The notes under the pieces are model-generated. The model worked only from the letters and a program-made list of their open reading frames with translations. It had not been told where the DNA came from and ran no database searches. Below are positions 27,645 through 38,707 of a DNA stretch of 64,000 nt, in pieces (the first letter of the stretch is position 1; each line of letters begins with the position of its first letter). The DNA comes from Homalodisca vitripennis (Eukaryota; Arthropoda; Insecta; Hemiptera; Cicadellidae): NCBI RefSeq assembly GCF_021130785.1, contig NC_060211.1, forward strand, positions 128,376,001-128,440,000. The letters are read 5' to 3'. Both the position numbers and the translations under genes were made by a program.

Positions 27645-28990
27645 CCTGAATGAATGAATAACGTTTATTCCAGCAGTTTATATGTAACACATATACAAAG
27701 TTTCTTAAATGAAATATCTATTATTATATATACAGCAGCTTATATATGTAGAAGAAATGTAAGAAAAGTGTAACGAATAGCACAATAAAAATAACAATAC
27801 TGGAAAGCCTACACGGGCAATCTGCCTGTGCGTAGGCCTAGTTGCATCTAGCCGCCAACATACAATTTAAATAATACTCTGGATATGTTAGTAATAGAGT
27901 AAGAATAAGGTAAAAAGGATAAAGAGATATATTTCTATTGCTACTTGAATTTTACTATATAAGTGATTGTTTTTATTCAAGCGGTGGAAAAACAAATGAA
28001 ATAAAAATGGTGTGTGTGGCTGAACTAAATAATCAATTTATGGAGGAGTGAGATGAGATGAGAGAGAGAGAGAGAGTGTGTGTGTTTTCGGTTAGTAATA
28101 GTAATGGTCAAGGGCCAGGTCCCCTGTACCCAGCAGTGATAATGATCTCCACCTCTGATACGCCTAATCGCAATAGCCACTCATTGATACGATTTTTTTA
28201 AACTGACAAGGATTGTGCGTTAAAGAAGTTATAAGCGTGAAAGAATCTAGAAATATTTCTGAATAGTATATTTGATATATAATACGAATTGGTTGTAGAG
28301 AAAGATCTATAAGTTGTGAAGTGGCTATTCCTGTGTCACGGGCATATCGGGTGTTATATGAATGGGGAATTTCTGAAAAGATAGAGTGGAAAGTGTGAGA
28401 AGATGTTAACTATGAGAGATTTTATATATAACTGATGAACTGTAAGGATTGATCATTCTTGAAATTGGGTGTCAGTAGGGTAACGTCGGTTTTTGTGAAA
28501 AGCAAGTTTTAGCAACTGTTTCTGGCATAAAAACAGACTGTTTAGAGTTGTTTTACTAGCTCCCCCCCAAGCGATATTTCCAAATTATATCATAGACTAA
28601 TAATGTAAGCGTAGTATGCCAGGTTTATCTCGCATGCTTTAAGAACATCGCTCAGCTGTCTGAAAGCAAAAATCAATCGACGTAATTTTTTAACTAAGTA
28701 ATCTATATGATATGACCATGTCACCCTATGATCAAAAATTACTCCAAGATATTCGTAAGCTATTGTTTTATCTATGCTTTCGCATGTACATGAAGATTCA
28801 AATAGTTTCCACAGCTATGAATTGTCAAATTTTTCAAATGGTAGTCACAAATAGAGCGAAGAGATATTGTCAAGAATTTTGTTTTTAAAATATTAAACGT
28901 TAATACGTTTTGATCAAACCATTTCATTAACGTCATGCTTCCCTCTGCACTCTGAGCTTTCCTTTGCACTTCTAACCCAGTTATTAACGT
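27645..28990 (-). mobile_element. 5'-truncated LINE, RT C-terminus and 3' UTR
   Basis: On the minus strand, the frame at 28969-28772 reads MKWFDQNVLTFNILKTKFLT, which resembles the block after the RT catalytic core. It is followed (about 28760-28460) by AYEYLGVIFDHRVTWSYHI, LRRLIFAFRQLSDVL and CQKQLLKLAFHKNRRYPTDT, typical of the C-terminal region of CR1/Jockey-type ORF2. The 3' UTR runs down to a GAATGAATG-type tail at about 27645-27660. Stops interrupt the frame. The RT catalytic core and everything 5' of it are missing. It lies antisense in the putative cuticle intron. Confidence 0.78.
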
Positions 28991-29069
28991 TTACAAAAAT
29001 TCCACTATTTACGTAGTAGGTGGCATCTTAATTTTACAGTCACGGAACCAACACAATATTATAATAAAT

Positions 29070-30987
29070 ACTCGCCTTCGGCTCGCTGGGGGCTACGCCC
29101 CCAGGCCCCCAAAGTAAACGCTTGCAAATTCGGGGATAAGCGGAATTCGGTGACTGGTTAAGTCCGGACATTAAGTAAATGACAAGGGATTTAAAAATTG
29201 ACCTTTTTCATAGATTTTTTTCCGGATTCGTAAAAACTTTTAACTTTGAGGGCATTTTTGCGGTTAAACCGTTAGAGATACGACAAAAAGTGACTGGACC
29301 TTTCTTGTTGGAAATTTAATTTTGTCTTTCGATTGTGCCCTCAGATCTGATCTACGACCTATGGTTTAGCCAGAAATGAGCTCGGGAGAAAAGTCTGCAC
29401 GGGTCAGCTATCTTGAATTGTTAGTATAAACATAATAAAAACCGACCTTAAGGCAGTATTTTAAGTGGAACAGGGGGTTTAATGTCACCAGGAGACTATC
29501 TAGTCAAGGCGAGAAAATTCCCGGGGGGGGGGGGTGATTAATGTTTAAGGGGGTTAGACATCAGGGGGTTTAATTCGTCAGGATATTGTCTGGTCATTTG
29601 AACAAATTCCCAGGGGGGGTTAACGTTACCGGGGGATAAGACTCCGGGGGGTTATCTGGTCATACCAGGAACTTCCCAGGGGGGGTTAAGAGATTTAGTG
29701 ACTGGTCAAATTCGGACATGAGGTCATGCCAGGAAATTCCCTGGGGGGGTTTAATGTTACCAGGGGGGTTAACACATCAGGGGGTTGAATGTACTCAGGA
29801 GGTTATCAGATCATACCAGGAAATCCCCGGGGGGGGGTTAATATTACCGGGGGTTTAATGACACACTTGGGCCTTTTTTTAGAGGGTGTTGTGTCTGTGA
29901 ACATAATAAAATCTTTCTCTGTCCCTATCTACTATTGACGCTTAACTAAAGCCAGTTTCTAATGTGGAGTTGTATTCACTCGTTAACGTAGCAAAGCAAG
30001 TGCAAACTGAATCTGGAATGAATTACACAAATATTAGTCACATAATAATTTAAAAAACTCCAAAAATTGCCAATCTACGACAAATATTTAGCTATTTATA
30101 GCGTTTTTTCTTCTGGCTTATTAAAGGACATACAACAAATAGTTACATTACCTTTTTGTAGATCCAATCAATTTATAGCCATAAAAGTTTTTAGATTTAA
30201 GGTAGAACTAACCGTTTGGCCGCTATCGACTCTAGAAACAAAGTTATTAAAAAGAAATTACGAAATATTTTACATTTATTAGCCGAACCCATTGAGATAG
30301 AGCAAAATGTCACTAGACCTTTTTTGTAGATCGCATTAATTAGTAATAAAATAAAATTTTTATTCTCTGCTAAAATTAGGAGTTTGGCTGCAATAAACCC
30401 AGAAAACAAAATCTCACGTCAAACTTAGAAAATCAATACTTTAAAACGCGTTATACGGCCAAACCGTGGATGATAGGGCAAAATGTTACTGAACCTTTTT
30501 TGTAGATCACGCCATTTACTAAATCCCATTGAAAATTTGTTTTGAGCTACGACCAACCGTTTAGCCGCTATCGAGCCCGAAAATGTAAATTTTTAGGCGA
30601 AAAAATTTCAAAAATATTTTAATGTAATCGCGTTTTGCGGCCGAACCGATGGAGTTAGAGCAAAAAGTCACTGGACCTTTTTTGTAGTTCACTTCATTCC
30701 TGATTATGAATTTTTCGTCAGATCGAAGCTAGCTCCAACGGTTCACCCACTATCGGGCTACAAAGGAAAGCCTGCAAGGGCAAAACAGGGGTCCGTTCGG
30801 GAATTTTTTTGAGGGGTTTCAAAAGTAAAAAACTCCGGTTTTCAGACTTTTTCCCGGAGGTTTGAAGATACGTGCGACGTGCGTGCAAAATTTCACGTTT
30901 CCAGCACTTCTAGAACTATGTTAGAATTTGTATACCCTATGAGTCAGTCAGTCAGTCAGTTTACATATGCGGCTGTATATATATAGG
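29070..30987 (+). repeat. Unit 1 of a three-copy complex repeat array
   Basis: The unit starts with ACTCGCCTTCGGCTCG and a GC hairpin (29086-29104; 8-bp stem CTGGGGGC/GCCCCCAG, 3-nt loop). Next come a conserved 200-bp head, a block of long G-runs (29455-29870), and a body of degenerate subrepeats sharing 'GCGGCCAAACC', 'GATAGAGCAAAAAGT', 'CTGGACCTTTTTTGTAGATC', 'GAGCTACGACCAACGG' and 'CGCTATCGAG'. It ends with GTTAGAATTTGTATAC, a run of GTCA repeats and GCGGCTGTATATATA. There is no coding capacity. The family is unknown to me; a Helitron-like or satellite-like origin are both possible. Confidence 0.85.
29455..29870 (+). repeat. G-run block of unit 1
   Basis: About ten runs of 5-12 G are separated by short AT-rich linkers such as TTAATGTTACC and TCATACCAGGAAATTCCC. 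They form degenerate tandem units built on 'GGTCATACCAGGAAATTCCC-GGGGGGG-TTAATGTTACC'. Comparable blocks lie at 31430-31830 and 35385-35560. G-quadruplex formation is conceivable; most loops are long. Confidence 0.8.
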
Positions 30988-32440
30988 ACTCGCCTTCGGC
31001 TCGCTGGGGGCTACGCCCCCAGGCCCCCAAAGTAAACGCTTGCAAATTCGGGGATAAGCGGAATTCGGTGACTGGTTAAGTCCGGACATTAAGTAAATGA
31101 CAAGGGATTTAAAAATTGACCTTTTTCATAGATTTTTTTCCGGATTCGTAAAAACTTTTGACTTTGAGGGCATTTTGCGGTTAAACCGTTAGAGATTAGC
31201 AAACATTCCCGCGTTTTGTCGCTTAACCACACGAGATACGACAAAAAGTGACTGGACCTTTCTTGTTGGAAATTTAATTTTGTCTTTCGATTGTGCCCTC
31301 AGATCTGATCTACGACCTATGGTTTAGCCAGAAATGAGCTCGGGAGAAAAGTCTGCACGGGTCAGCTATCTTGAATTGTTTAGTATAAAACATAATAAAA
31401 ACCGACCTCAAGGCAGTATTTTAAGTCGAACAGGGGTTTTAATATCACCAGGAGACTATCTAGTCAAGGCGAGAAATTCCCTGGGTGGGTGATTAATGTT
31501 AAGGAGGTTAAGACAAGAGGGGGTTTAATTTCGTCAGGATATTGTCTGGTCATATGAACAAATTCCCAGGGGGGGTTAACGTTACCGGGGGATAAGTCTC
31601 CAGGGGGTTATCTGGTCATACCAGGATCTTCCCAGGGGGGGGGGTTAAGAGATTTGGTGACTGGTAAAATTCGGACATGAGGTCATGGCAGGAAATTCCC
31701 TGGGGGGGTTTAATGTTACCAGGGGGGTTAACACATCAGGGGGTTGAATGTACAGGAGGTTATCAGGTCATACCAGGAAATCCCCGGGGGGGGGTTAATA
31801 TTACCGGGGGTTAATGACACACTTGGGCCTTTTTTTAGAGGGTATTGTGTCTGTGAACATAATAAATATTCCTCTGTCCCTATCTACTATTGACGCTTAG
31901 CTAACGCTAACATAATCACGTTTTTTCGGCCAAACCAATCGAGATAGGGCAAAAGATTACTGGACCTTTTCTGTAGATCGCGCAATTTGCTAATTTGAAG
32001 GGTCAATCAGATTTGAGCTACGACCAACGGTTCGGCCGCTATCGGGCTTGAAACATTATTTTTATCGAAAAAAATCTCTGGAATTTCAAATGTTCGAGCG
32101 TTTTTGTCGCTTAACCATGGAAGATAGAGCAAAAAGTCATTAGACCTTTTTTGTAGTTCACTTCATTCCTGACCATGAATTTTCCGTCAGATCCGAGCTA
32201 GCTCCAACGGTTCGCCCGCTATCGGCTTACAAAAAATGCCTGCAGGGGTGAAGAATGCGCGATTTTTGGGAATTTTTTTGAGGGGTTGAAAATGAAAAAT
32301 TCTTACTTTTCGGGATTTTCCTGGTGGTTACACGTGGAAAGCTATCTGTGTACCAAATTTCAAGTCTCTAACTCATCTGGAAGTAGGTTAGAATTAGTAT
32401 ACGTGAGTGAGTCAGTCAGTTACACATGCGGTTGTATATA
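30988..32440 (+). repeat. Unit 2 of the complex repeat array (internally deleted)
   Basis: It begins within a few bases of the end of unit 1, with the same ACTCGCCTTCGG head and hairpin. It is nearly identical to unit 1 through the G-run block (31430-31830). It keeps an extra subrepeat at about 31196-31235 that unit 1 lacks, and lacks several hundred bases of the body present in unit 1. It ends in the same GTCAGTCAGT / ACACATGCGGTTGTATA tail, where a mariner-type element is inserted. Confidence 0.85.
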
Positions 32441-34815
32441 CAGGGTGTATATTATGTCTGGAAACACCCAAATATATCCTTTAATAATTTAAATATAAAT
32501 TTGAAACCTCTTACAATCGTGATAGAGATTGGGCATCTACTTTTTGGAACAATGTTTTGTTATGTCACACCAACGGGGACGTCCTGCCGAGGGTATCGTG
32601 AATATTCTTAATGGAAGCCTATACCTTGTGATACATAATTTTAAAGGTAATAGCTTACTGAATTGAATGCCACAAAACCGCATCTCAAAGGAATTATTCT
32701 ATCAGAAAATAGAGCATTTTTAGTATTGAAAATTTACTGATGTTCAATAATGTAATTTTAACATGGTTCTTTGCCACAAAATGTGTTACACTAATTTTTT
32801 AGCATTTTTTTTAAATGTTCAATTAAATAAAACAAAAATTTCATTTTAAGCTGGTTCTATTAGCACAAATTTGCCAGTTTTTAATACAGTACAATTATGG
32901 AAATACTTATGTTATTGATTTCTTATTACAAATAAAAAATAATGTATGCTGTTAGAAAAGTCTTACAACAAACGTTTTACCTGCATTTGGTGTCAAAGCA
33001 ATTGTTCGAACTGTGTTCTTTCTACGGTTTGACAATGAGCCAATCTTGTGTAAAATGATTCGACAGAGTTGCCTAACATTTCTTCAGTTAGCAATCTCTT
33101 CTATAATCCTGTTTCTTAGGTCTTCCAAATTATGAGGCTTTCTTCTATAAACATTGGATTTTAAATGACCCCATAGGAAATAATCGATTGGTGACAAATT
33201 CCGGAGATCTTGGAGGCCATTCGATTTCTCCTCTTTGGCCAATCCATTTATGAGGAGGAAACCTTAAATCCAAATACTCTCTTACCTGTCTCCCATAATG
33301 GGGTGGAGCACCATCCTGCTGAAACCATACATTATCAAAGTATTCTCCTGATGCAATTTGAATAGCTGGGATTATTTCATTTTGGAGCATATTGTAGTAA
33401 AGTTCGGCATTTAAATTTCCATTGATGAAAAAGGGTCCAACAATTTTGTTACCTAAAATTCCACACCATACGTTCAGTTTTTGTGGTTGCTGTGAATGGG
33501 ACTCAGTAATCCAATGTGGGTTTTCACTAGCCCAGTAACGGCAATTGTGCCTGTTAACATTGCCATTTAGGAAAAAAGTTGCCTCATCAGAAATAGTATG
33601 TTGGTCAGAAAATCTCTATTGTCATCACATTTGCGCATCACAAGTTCAAAAAACTCAACTCTTCTGTCGTAATCATCCTCACTTAACTGTTGGACTAATG
33701 AACTTTAAATGGTTTGTATTTATTAATTTTCAAAATCTTACTCACAGACATAGGGTGCATATCATGTTGCTGTGCAGCTTTTCTGAGCGATGTATGTGGG
33801 TCTTCAATAAATGTTTGCAAAACATCTAGTGCATGTTCTTCATCTAGTTGCAGATTGTATCCTACCCGACTTTGGCCGATTACGTACACTCCCTGTCATT
33901 TCAAAACGCTCAATAGTTTTTGATATTGTTGAAACACTTATGGTATTCCTTTCTGGGAAAGTGTCATTAAACAAATTACAAACTTCCGATAAGATCTTTG
34001 ACGATCTCCATATCCTCGCATCATCAACAGAGTAATTCGTTTCTCTTTCAGGCAATTCCATTAAATGCCAAATAAAAACTGAACTACTGTAATTAGATAA
34101 CTTGTTGACAGCAAATGCTTCAGAGACACTGATTAACTCGACAGGAATGATATGACCTTTGTCCATTTGTAATTCCCAAGCTTAGACCTGTCTAGTGAAA
34201 GCTCCATGCTCAACAAACTGAAACCTGTAGACCAGATGATTAATAACACAATAATGTTTCTCATAGGCTAGTGACCTTTGTCTCTTTAAACCTTCCTGCT
34301 GACTGGGAAAACACCAAGTACAGATTCATAAGTAATCAGAGAAAGTGACTCATAAGTTTTATTCATTGTAATAAAAACTGGTAAAATTTGTACTAATGAA
34401 ACCAGCTTAAAATAAATTGTTTATTTTATTTTAATTGAACATTTAAAAAATGCTAAAAAAATTAGTGTAACACATTTTGTGGCAAGAACAATGTTAAAAT
34501 TACATTGTTGAACATCAGTAAATTTTCAATACTAAAAAATGCTCTATTTTCTGATAGAATAATTCCTTTGAGATGCGGTTTGTGGCATTCAATTCAGTAA
34601 GCTATTACCTTTAAAATTATGTATCACAAGGTATAGGCTTCCATTAAGAATATTCACGATACCCTCGGCAGGACGTCCCCCGTTGGTGTGACATAACAAA
34701 ACATTGTTCCAAAAAGTAGATGCCCAATCTCTATCACGATTGTAAGAGGTTTCAAATTTATATTTAAATTATTAAAGGATATATTTGGGTGTTTCCAGAC
34801 ATAATATACACCCTG
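32441..34815. mobile_element. Tc1/mariner-superfamily element with about 0.4-kb inverted repeats
   Basis: The ends CAGGGTGTATATTATGTC (32441) and its mirror image ending CACCCTG (34815) are flanked by TA on both sides, the Tc1/mariner target duplication. The two arms remain complementary for over 400 bp (left about 32441-32900, right about 34380-34815), which is unusually long for mariner-type elements. The centre carries a broken transposase on the minus strand. The element sits exactly at the junction between units 2 and 3 of the surrounding array, so it inserted after that array existed. Confidence 0.9.
33140..34166 (-). pseudogene. Tc1/mariner-type transposase, frameshifted
   Basis: The N-terminal part (from 34166) resembles the DUF4817 / helix-turn-helix region: CNLFNDTFPERNTISVSTIS, then FEMTGSVRNRPKSGR. 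A second frame holds a further HTH (LRKAAQQHDMHPMSVSKIL). The catalytic part appears as FQQDGAPPHYGRQVREYLDL and then EWPPRSP in a third frame (33390-33145). The spacing between the QQD Asp and the last catalytic position is 37 residues, which suggests a DD37D-type triad. An extra base at the last position shifts the frame just there, so the final acidic residue reads as Glu and the conserved downstream motif is lost. Several other frame changes and stops confirm that it is inactive. Confidence 0.85.
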
Positions 34816-36866
34816 TATATTAGACTCGCCTTCGGCTCGCTGGGGGCTACGCCCCCAGGCCCCCATTTGGGTGTTGGCTAAATTCGGGGATAAGCGTAGT
34901 TCGGTGATTGGTTGAATTCAGACGTGAAGTTTCCAAATTTTATGTATCCGTTCTCGAGAATCTTACGGGTCGTAATGCTTCGCTAACGCTCAGCCAAAAG
35001 ATGTGTGGTGTATAATATTAATCAATTGATGTGGTAGAAGAGTTAAGTTATGTGTTTGTGAAATTTGGAGACAAGAAGAATTTGGTTTTAACCAAAGTCA
35101 GAGGACGTATGTATACCATAGTTTAATTTTCCGGATTTACCCAAACTTTTGACTTTGAGGGCTTTTTGCGGCATAACCGTTAGAGATACGTGAAAAAGTG
35201 ATTGGACCTTTCTTGTCGGAAATTTAATTTTATCTTTCGATTCCGTCATCAGATTTTAGCTGCGAGCTTTGGTTTAGCCAGAATGAGCTCGGGAGAAAAG
35301 TCTGCACTGGTCAGCTATCTTGAATATTGTTTAGTATAAACATAATAAAAAACCGACCTTAAGGCAGTATTTTAAGTGGAACAGGGGGTTTAATATCACC
35401 AGGAGACTATCTAGTCAAGACGAGAAATTCCCGGGGGGGGGGGGGTGATTAATGTTAAGGGGGTTAAGACATCAGGGGGTTTTAATTTCGTCAGGATATT
35501 GTCTGGTCATATGAACAAATTCCCGGGGGGGGGGTTAATGTTACAAGGGGTTAATGACACACCTGGGCCTATATTTTAGAGGGTGTTGTGCCTGTGAACA
35601 TAAAAAAAAACACTTTGTCCCTATCTACTATTGAAGCTTCACTAAAGCTCAGCCAACTCCCGACGTGGAGGGGGGTTTTAGTCACTCGTTAACGTATTAA
35701 TACAAGGTCAATCTGGAACCAGCACGAATCGCACTAATTATAGTTGCAAGATTTAAAACCCCTAAAATTGACGACAAAGAATTTGCCTTTTAGAGCATTT
35801 ACCAGGCTTACGGAAAGATAAACGACAGAAAGCTATTGGAACTTTTTTGTTGATTTTATCAATAGCTAGTTATAAATAGTTTTACATTTAAGCTACGGCC
35901 AACGGTTCGGCACTATCGAGGCCGAAATGTAAGTTTTTAAGTGAAATTTTCGACATAATCACGTTTTTACGGCTAAACCATGGAAGATAGAGTAAAAAGT
36001 CACTGAAACTTTTGTGTACATCGCATTATTTCGTATTAAAATCAAATTTCTATTCTGGCCTAGAACTAAGGTTTTGTCTGCAATGGAGCACAGAAAACAA
36101 TATCTCACGTAAAACTTGAAAAATCGATACATTAAAACGCGTAATGCGGCCAAACCATTGGGGATAGGGCACAATGTCATTTAAACATTTTTGTAGATCG
36201 CGCTGTTTTCTAAATCGCACTGAAAATTTGTTTTGAGCTACGACCAACCGTTTAGGCGCTATCGAGCCCGAAATGTAAATTTTTGGGCAAAATTTTCAAA
36301 ATGTTTTCACTTAATCGCGTTTTGCGGCCAAACCAATGGAGATAGAGCAAAAAGTTACTGGACCTTTTTTGTAGATCGCTTCACTCCACACTAGCGTTTT
36401 TTCGTCAGATCCGAGCTACGACCTACGGTTTAGACACTACAGAGCCTCAAACAAAAGTCTACAAGCGAAAATTGCCAAAATTCGACAAAATTGTCGATTT
36501 TGGACGCATTTTACGGGTTGATCGGTAGAGATATGGGAAAATCTAATGTGTCTATTTTGTAGATCAGACAATTCGCTATATCCCCTCAAAAATTAGATTT
36601 GAGCTACGACCAACGGTTTTATTCGCTAGACGGCTCTAAAGCAAAAAAATACACCAGTTTTTTAACCAGTTTCAACCGGTTTTTAATTTTTTTGAAGGGT
36701 TAAAAAGTAAAAATATCCGGTTTTTAGACTTTTCCTCCGGGTCATATTGCAAAAGGTACCTGCATGCCAAATTTCAAGTTTCCAGCACTTCTAGAAGTAT
36801 GTTAGAATTTGTATCTATATATCAATCAGTCAGTGAGTCAGTTTCACATGCGGCTGTATATAATAT
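34816..36866 (+). repeat. Unit 3 of the complex repeat array
   Basis: The unit starts at the TA that follows the mariner-type element, then has the same ACTCGCCTTCGG head and GC hairpin. After about 90 bp it diverges from units 1 and 2 for some 200 bp (34910-35110; this part includes TAACGCTCAGCCAA at 34984). It then rejoins them with a shorter G-run block (35385-35560) and a long body with at least six degenerate subrepeats. It ends with GTCAGTGAGTCAG / ACATGCGGCTGTATA at about 36860. Its divergence suggests it is the oldest unit or was acquired separately. Confidence 0.82.
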
Positions 36867-37424
36867 GGGATAATAACGTATTATAATACCAATGTAATAA
36901 CGGAGAAACTAATTAACCAATAAATAGATTACAGTTGATTTATCATAGTTTCAAATCATTTCTAGATTTTCTCATCATTATATACAATTTTGCAATTTTC
37001 GTGTTTACAATTTCCAGGATTACTTCACATAAGAAAATGTCTTAATTTGCATCCAATGACGTGCAAAGTTTGTGCAGCGCGTGACGGTCTCCAATTCTCA
37101 CATGGTAACTAACATTACAACACTGTACAGACAAACAAAACCACGCCAGTTCACACGCAAGTTTCTCACGCACCCATTGTTTGCCAACCTTTGACAACTG
37201 TGGGTCATGGGCCGACTACGGTACCCTCAATTATCTATACTACAACTAAATGTGCATTGATGTTTTGTATCTCGTGTCAAATTATTATATTGTTGTCACT
37301 CAATCAAAGATTGGTAAATGACAGAGAAATACTTCTTGTTCAAATGAAATGATGTACGTATATATTTTCAGCATTAATGTTTAGTTAAATTTGATTGTTT
37401 TCTGAAACGTCACGTTTTAAAATA

Positions 37425-37545
37425 TTAATATATTAAAATATTATATATATAATATTTATTAATTAAATTAATTTATTAATATTATAATTATTAATTAAAT
37501 TTATTTATATATTTTAATATATTAAAATATTAAATATATTATGCT
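37425..37545. repeat. AT-only palindromic low-complexity block
   Basis: About 120 bp almost entirely of A and T with nested palindromes (AATATATTAAAATATT and similar). It is simple low-complexity sequence; no function is inferred. Confidence 0.8.
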
Positions 37546-38665
37546 GTCTTGTTATTACAGAGACAACATTTTTGTTTTCCGGAATTGACTTCTTTAAAAT
37601 GTTTTAAAACCCTGTGCAGACTTTAACTGCTATTGTTACAAAACGGTGTTTGATTTCAATATATATTCATTTCTGATCCTGAAATAACTACTCATCATAT
37701 CACTTTATTGAATTATTTTATTTTTCTTTCTGTGTCTTTCGCTTCCGACGTTATAAATGAGAAGTGATTAAATCTTAAAAGCAATGCTATTTACCCCTTT
37801 TCTCGCATCTATAAGATGCGTTAAAAATTATCTTTAACTGAACTAAATGTGGAAGGTTTCGTTTTCCGATTTTTACATGCTGAAACTATCCTATTTTAAA
37901 TTACTTTTAACGAGTCATATTTTGTTGCCGAAAATTCAGATTGTTCCCATATTTTTTGCACGAACTATGATATTTATTTTCCTTGTTGAAGTTAAAGTTA
38001 CGTATGTTTAGCCTTGTTTTACATTTTTTGTTAACTTAAAGAAACTGAACATGATTATTAAAACAATTCTTGCTTACGAATCCAGAATGTGCGAACTGTA
38101 TTTTATAAAAGTGTTAAGGTCTTGTGTTCCCATCTATGAATGCCTTTTTCACTTTTAGTTTTAAAAATACCTTAAAAAATTAAACAATATCCCGAAATTT
38201 TGTTTTGAACTACCATAATATAGTAGTATGGGTTTGCCATTGACCAGCTAAATTGCAGTCCAATATTTTATCTTAAATGAGACTTGTGCCTCATTGAATA
38301 CGAAGTCTTAAACAAATCACTAATTCGAAAGACAAATTCTAAACTATATCTAAGGTTCCTAGCTCATTGCATCAAATAAGCCACTGTTTTATGCCTTTAA
38401 AATATACATACTCGATGGGCATTTGAATTTTTGTATATGTCAACAATAAACAAGCACCGTAAGTGTTATATTAATATACTTAACATGACACTTACGATAG
38501 TTCACAATTTTAGTGTTATATAAATAATACAAATAATTTATGAAATAAAACTGTATGTAAGTAGTAATTAAAAAATAAGTTGCTCTTCATTAGTAAGCGT
38601 TATTCATATAAGGTTTATATTGTTCCAAATGCTGTACACTGCCAATTTATAAATACCCTGTTGCT

Positions 38666-38707
38666 ACAGAAGCAATAAAATGAGACCATTCATTTTATTG
38701 CTTCTGT
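38666..38707. other. Perfect 18-bp stem hairpin with AATAAA on both strands
   Basis: ACAGAAGCAATAAAATGA and its exact reverse complement flank a 6-nt loop (GACCAT). The stem contains AATAAA in either orientation, so it could act as a poly(A) signal from either side. It may instead be the core of a tiny foldback element. Confidence 0.7.

Noticed and set aside
29070..29110. Canonical Helitron 3' end (hairpin plus CTRR) on the minus strand
   Set aside because: The hairpin is well placed, but the bases after it differ among the three units (GAGTATT, GAGTCCT, GAGTCTA), so no consistent CTRR terminus exists. Kept only as a hypothesis.
29470..31830. Telomeric repeat tract
   Set aside because: The G-runs with TTAA recall telomere repeats, but they are irregular, and the insect TTAGG hexamer/pentamer pattern is absent.
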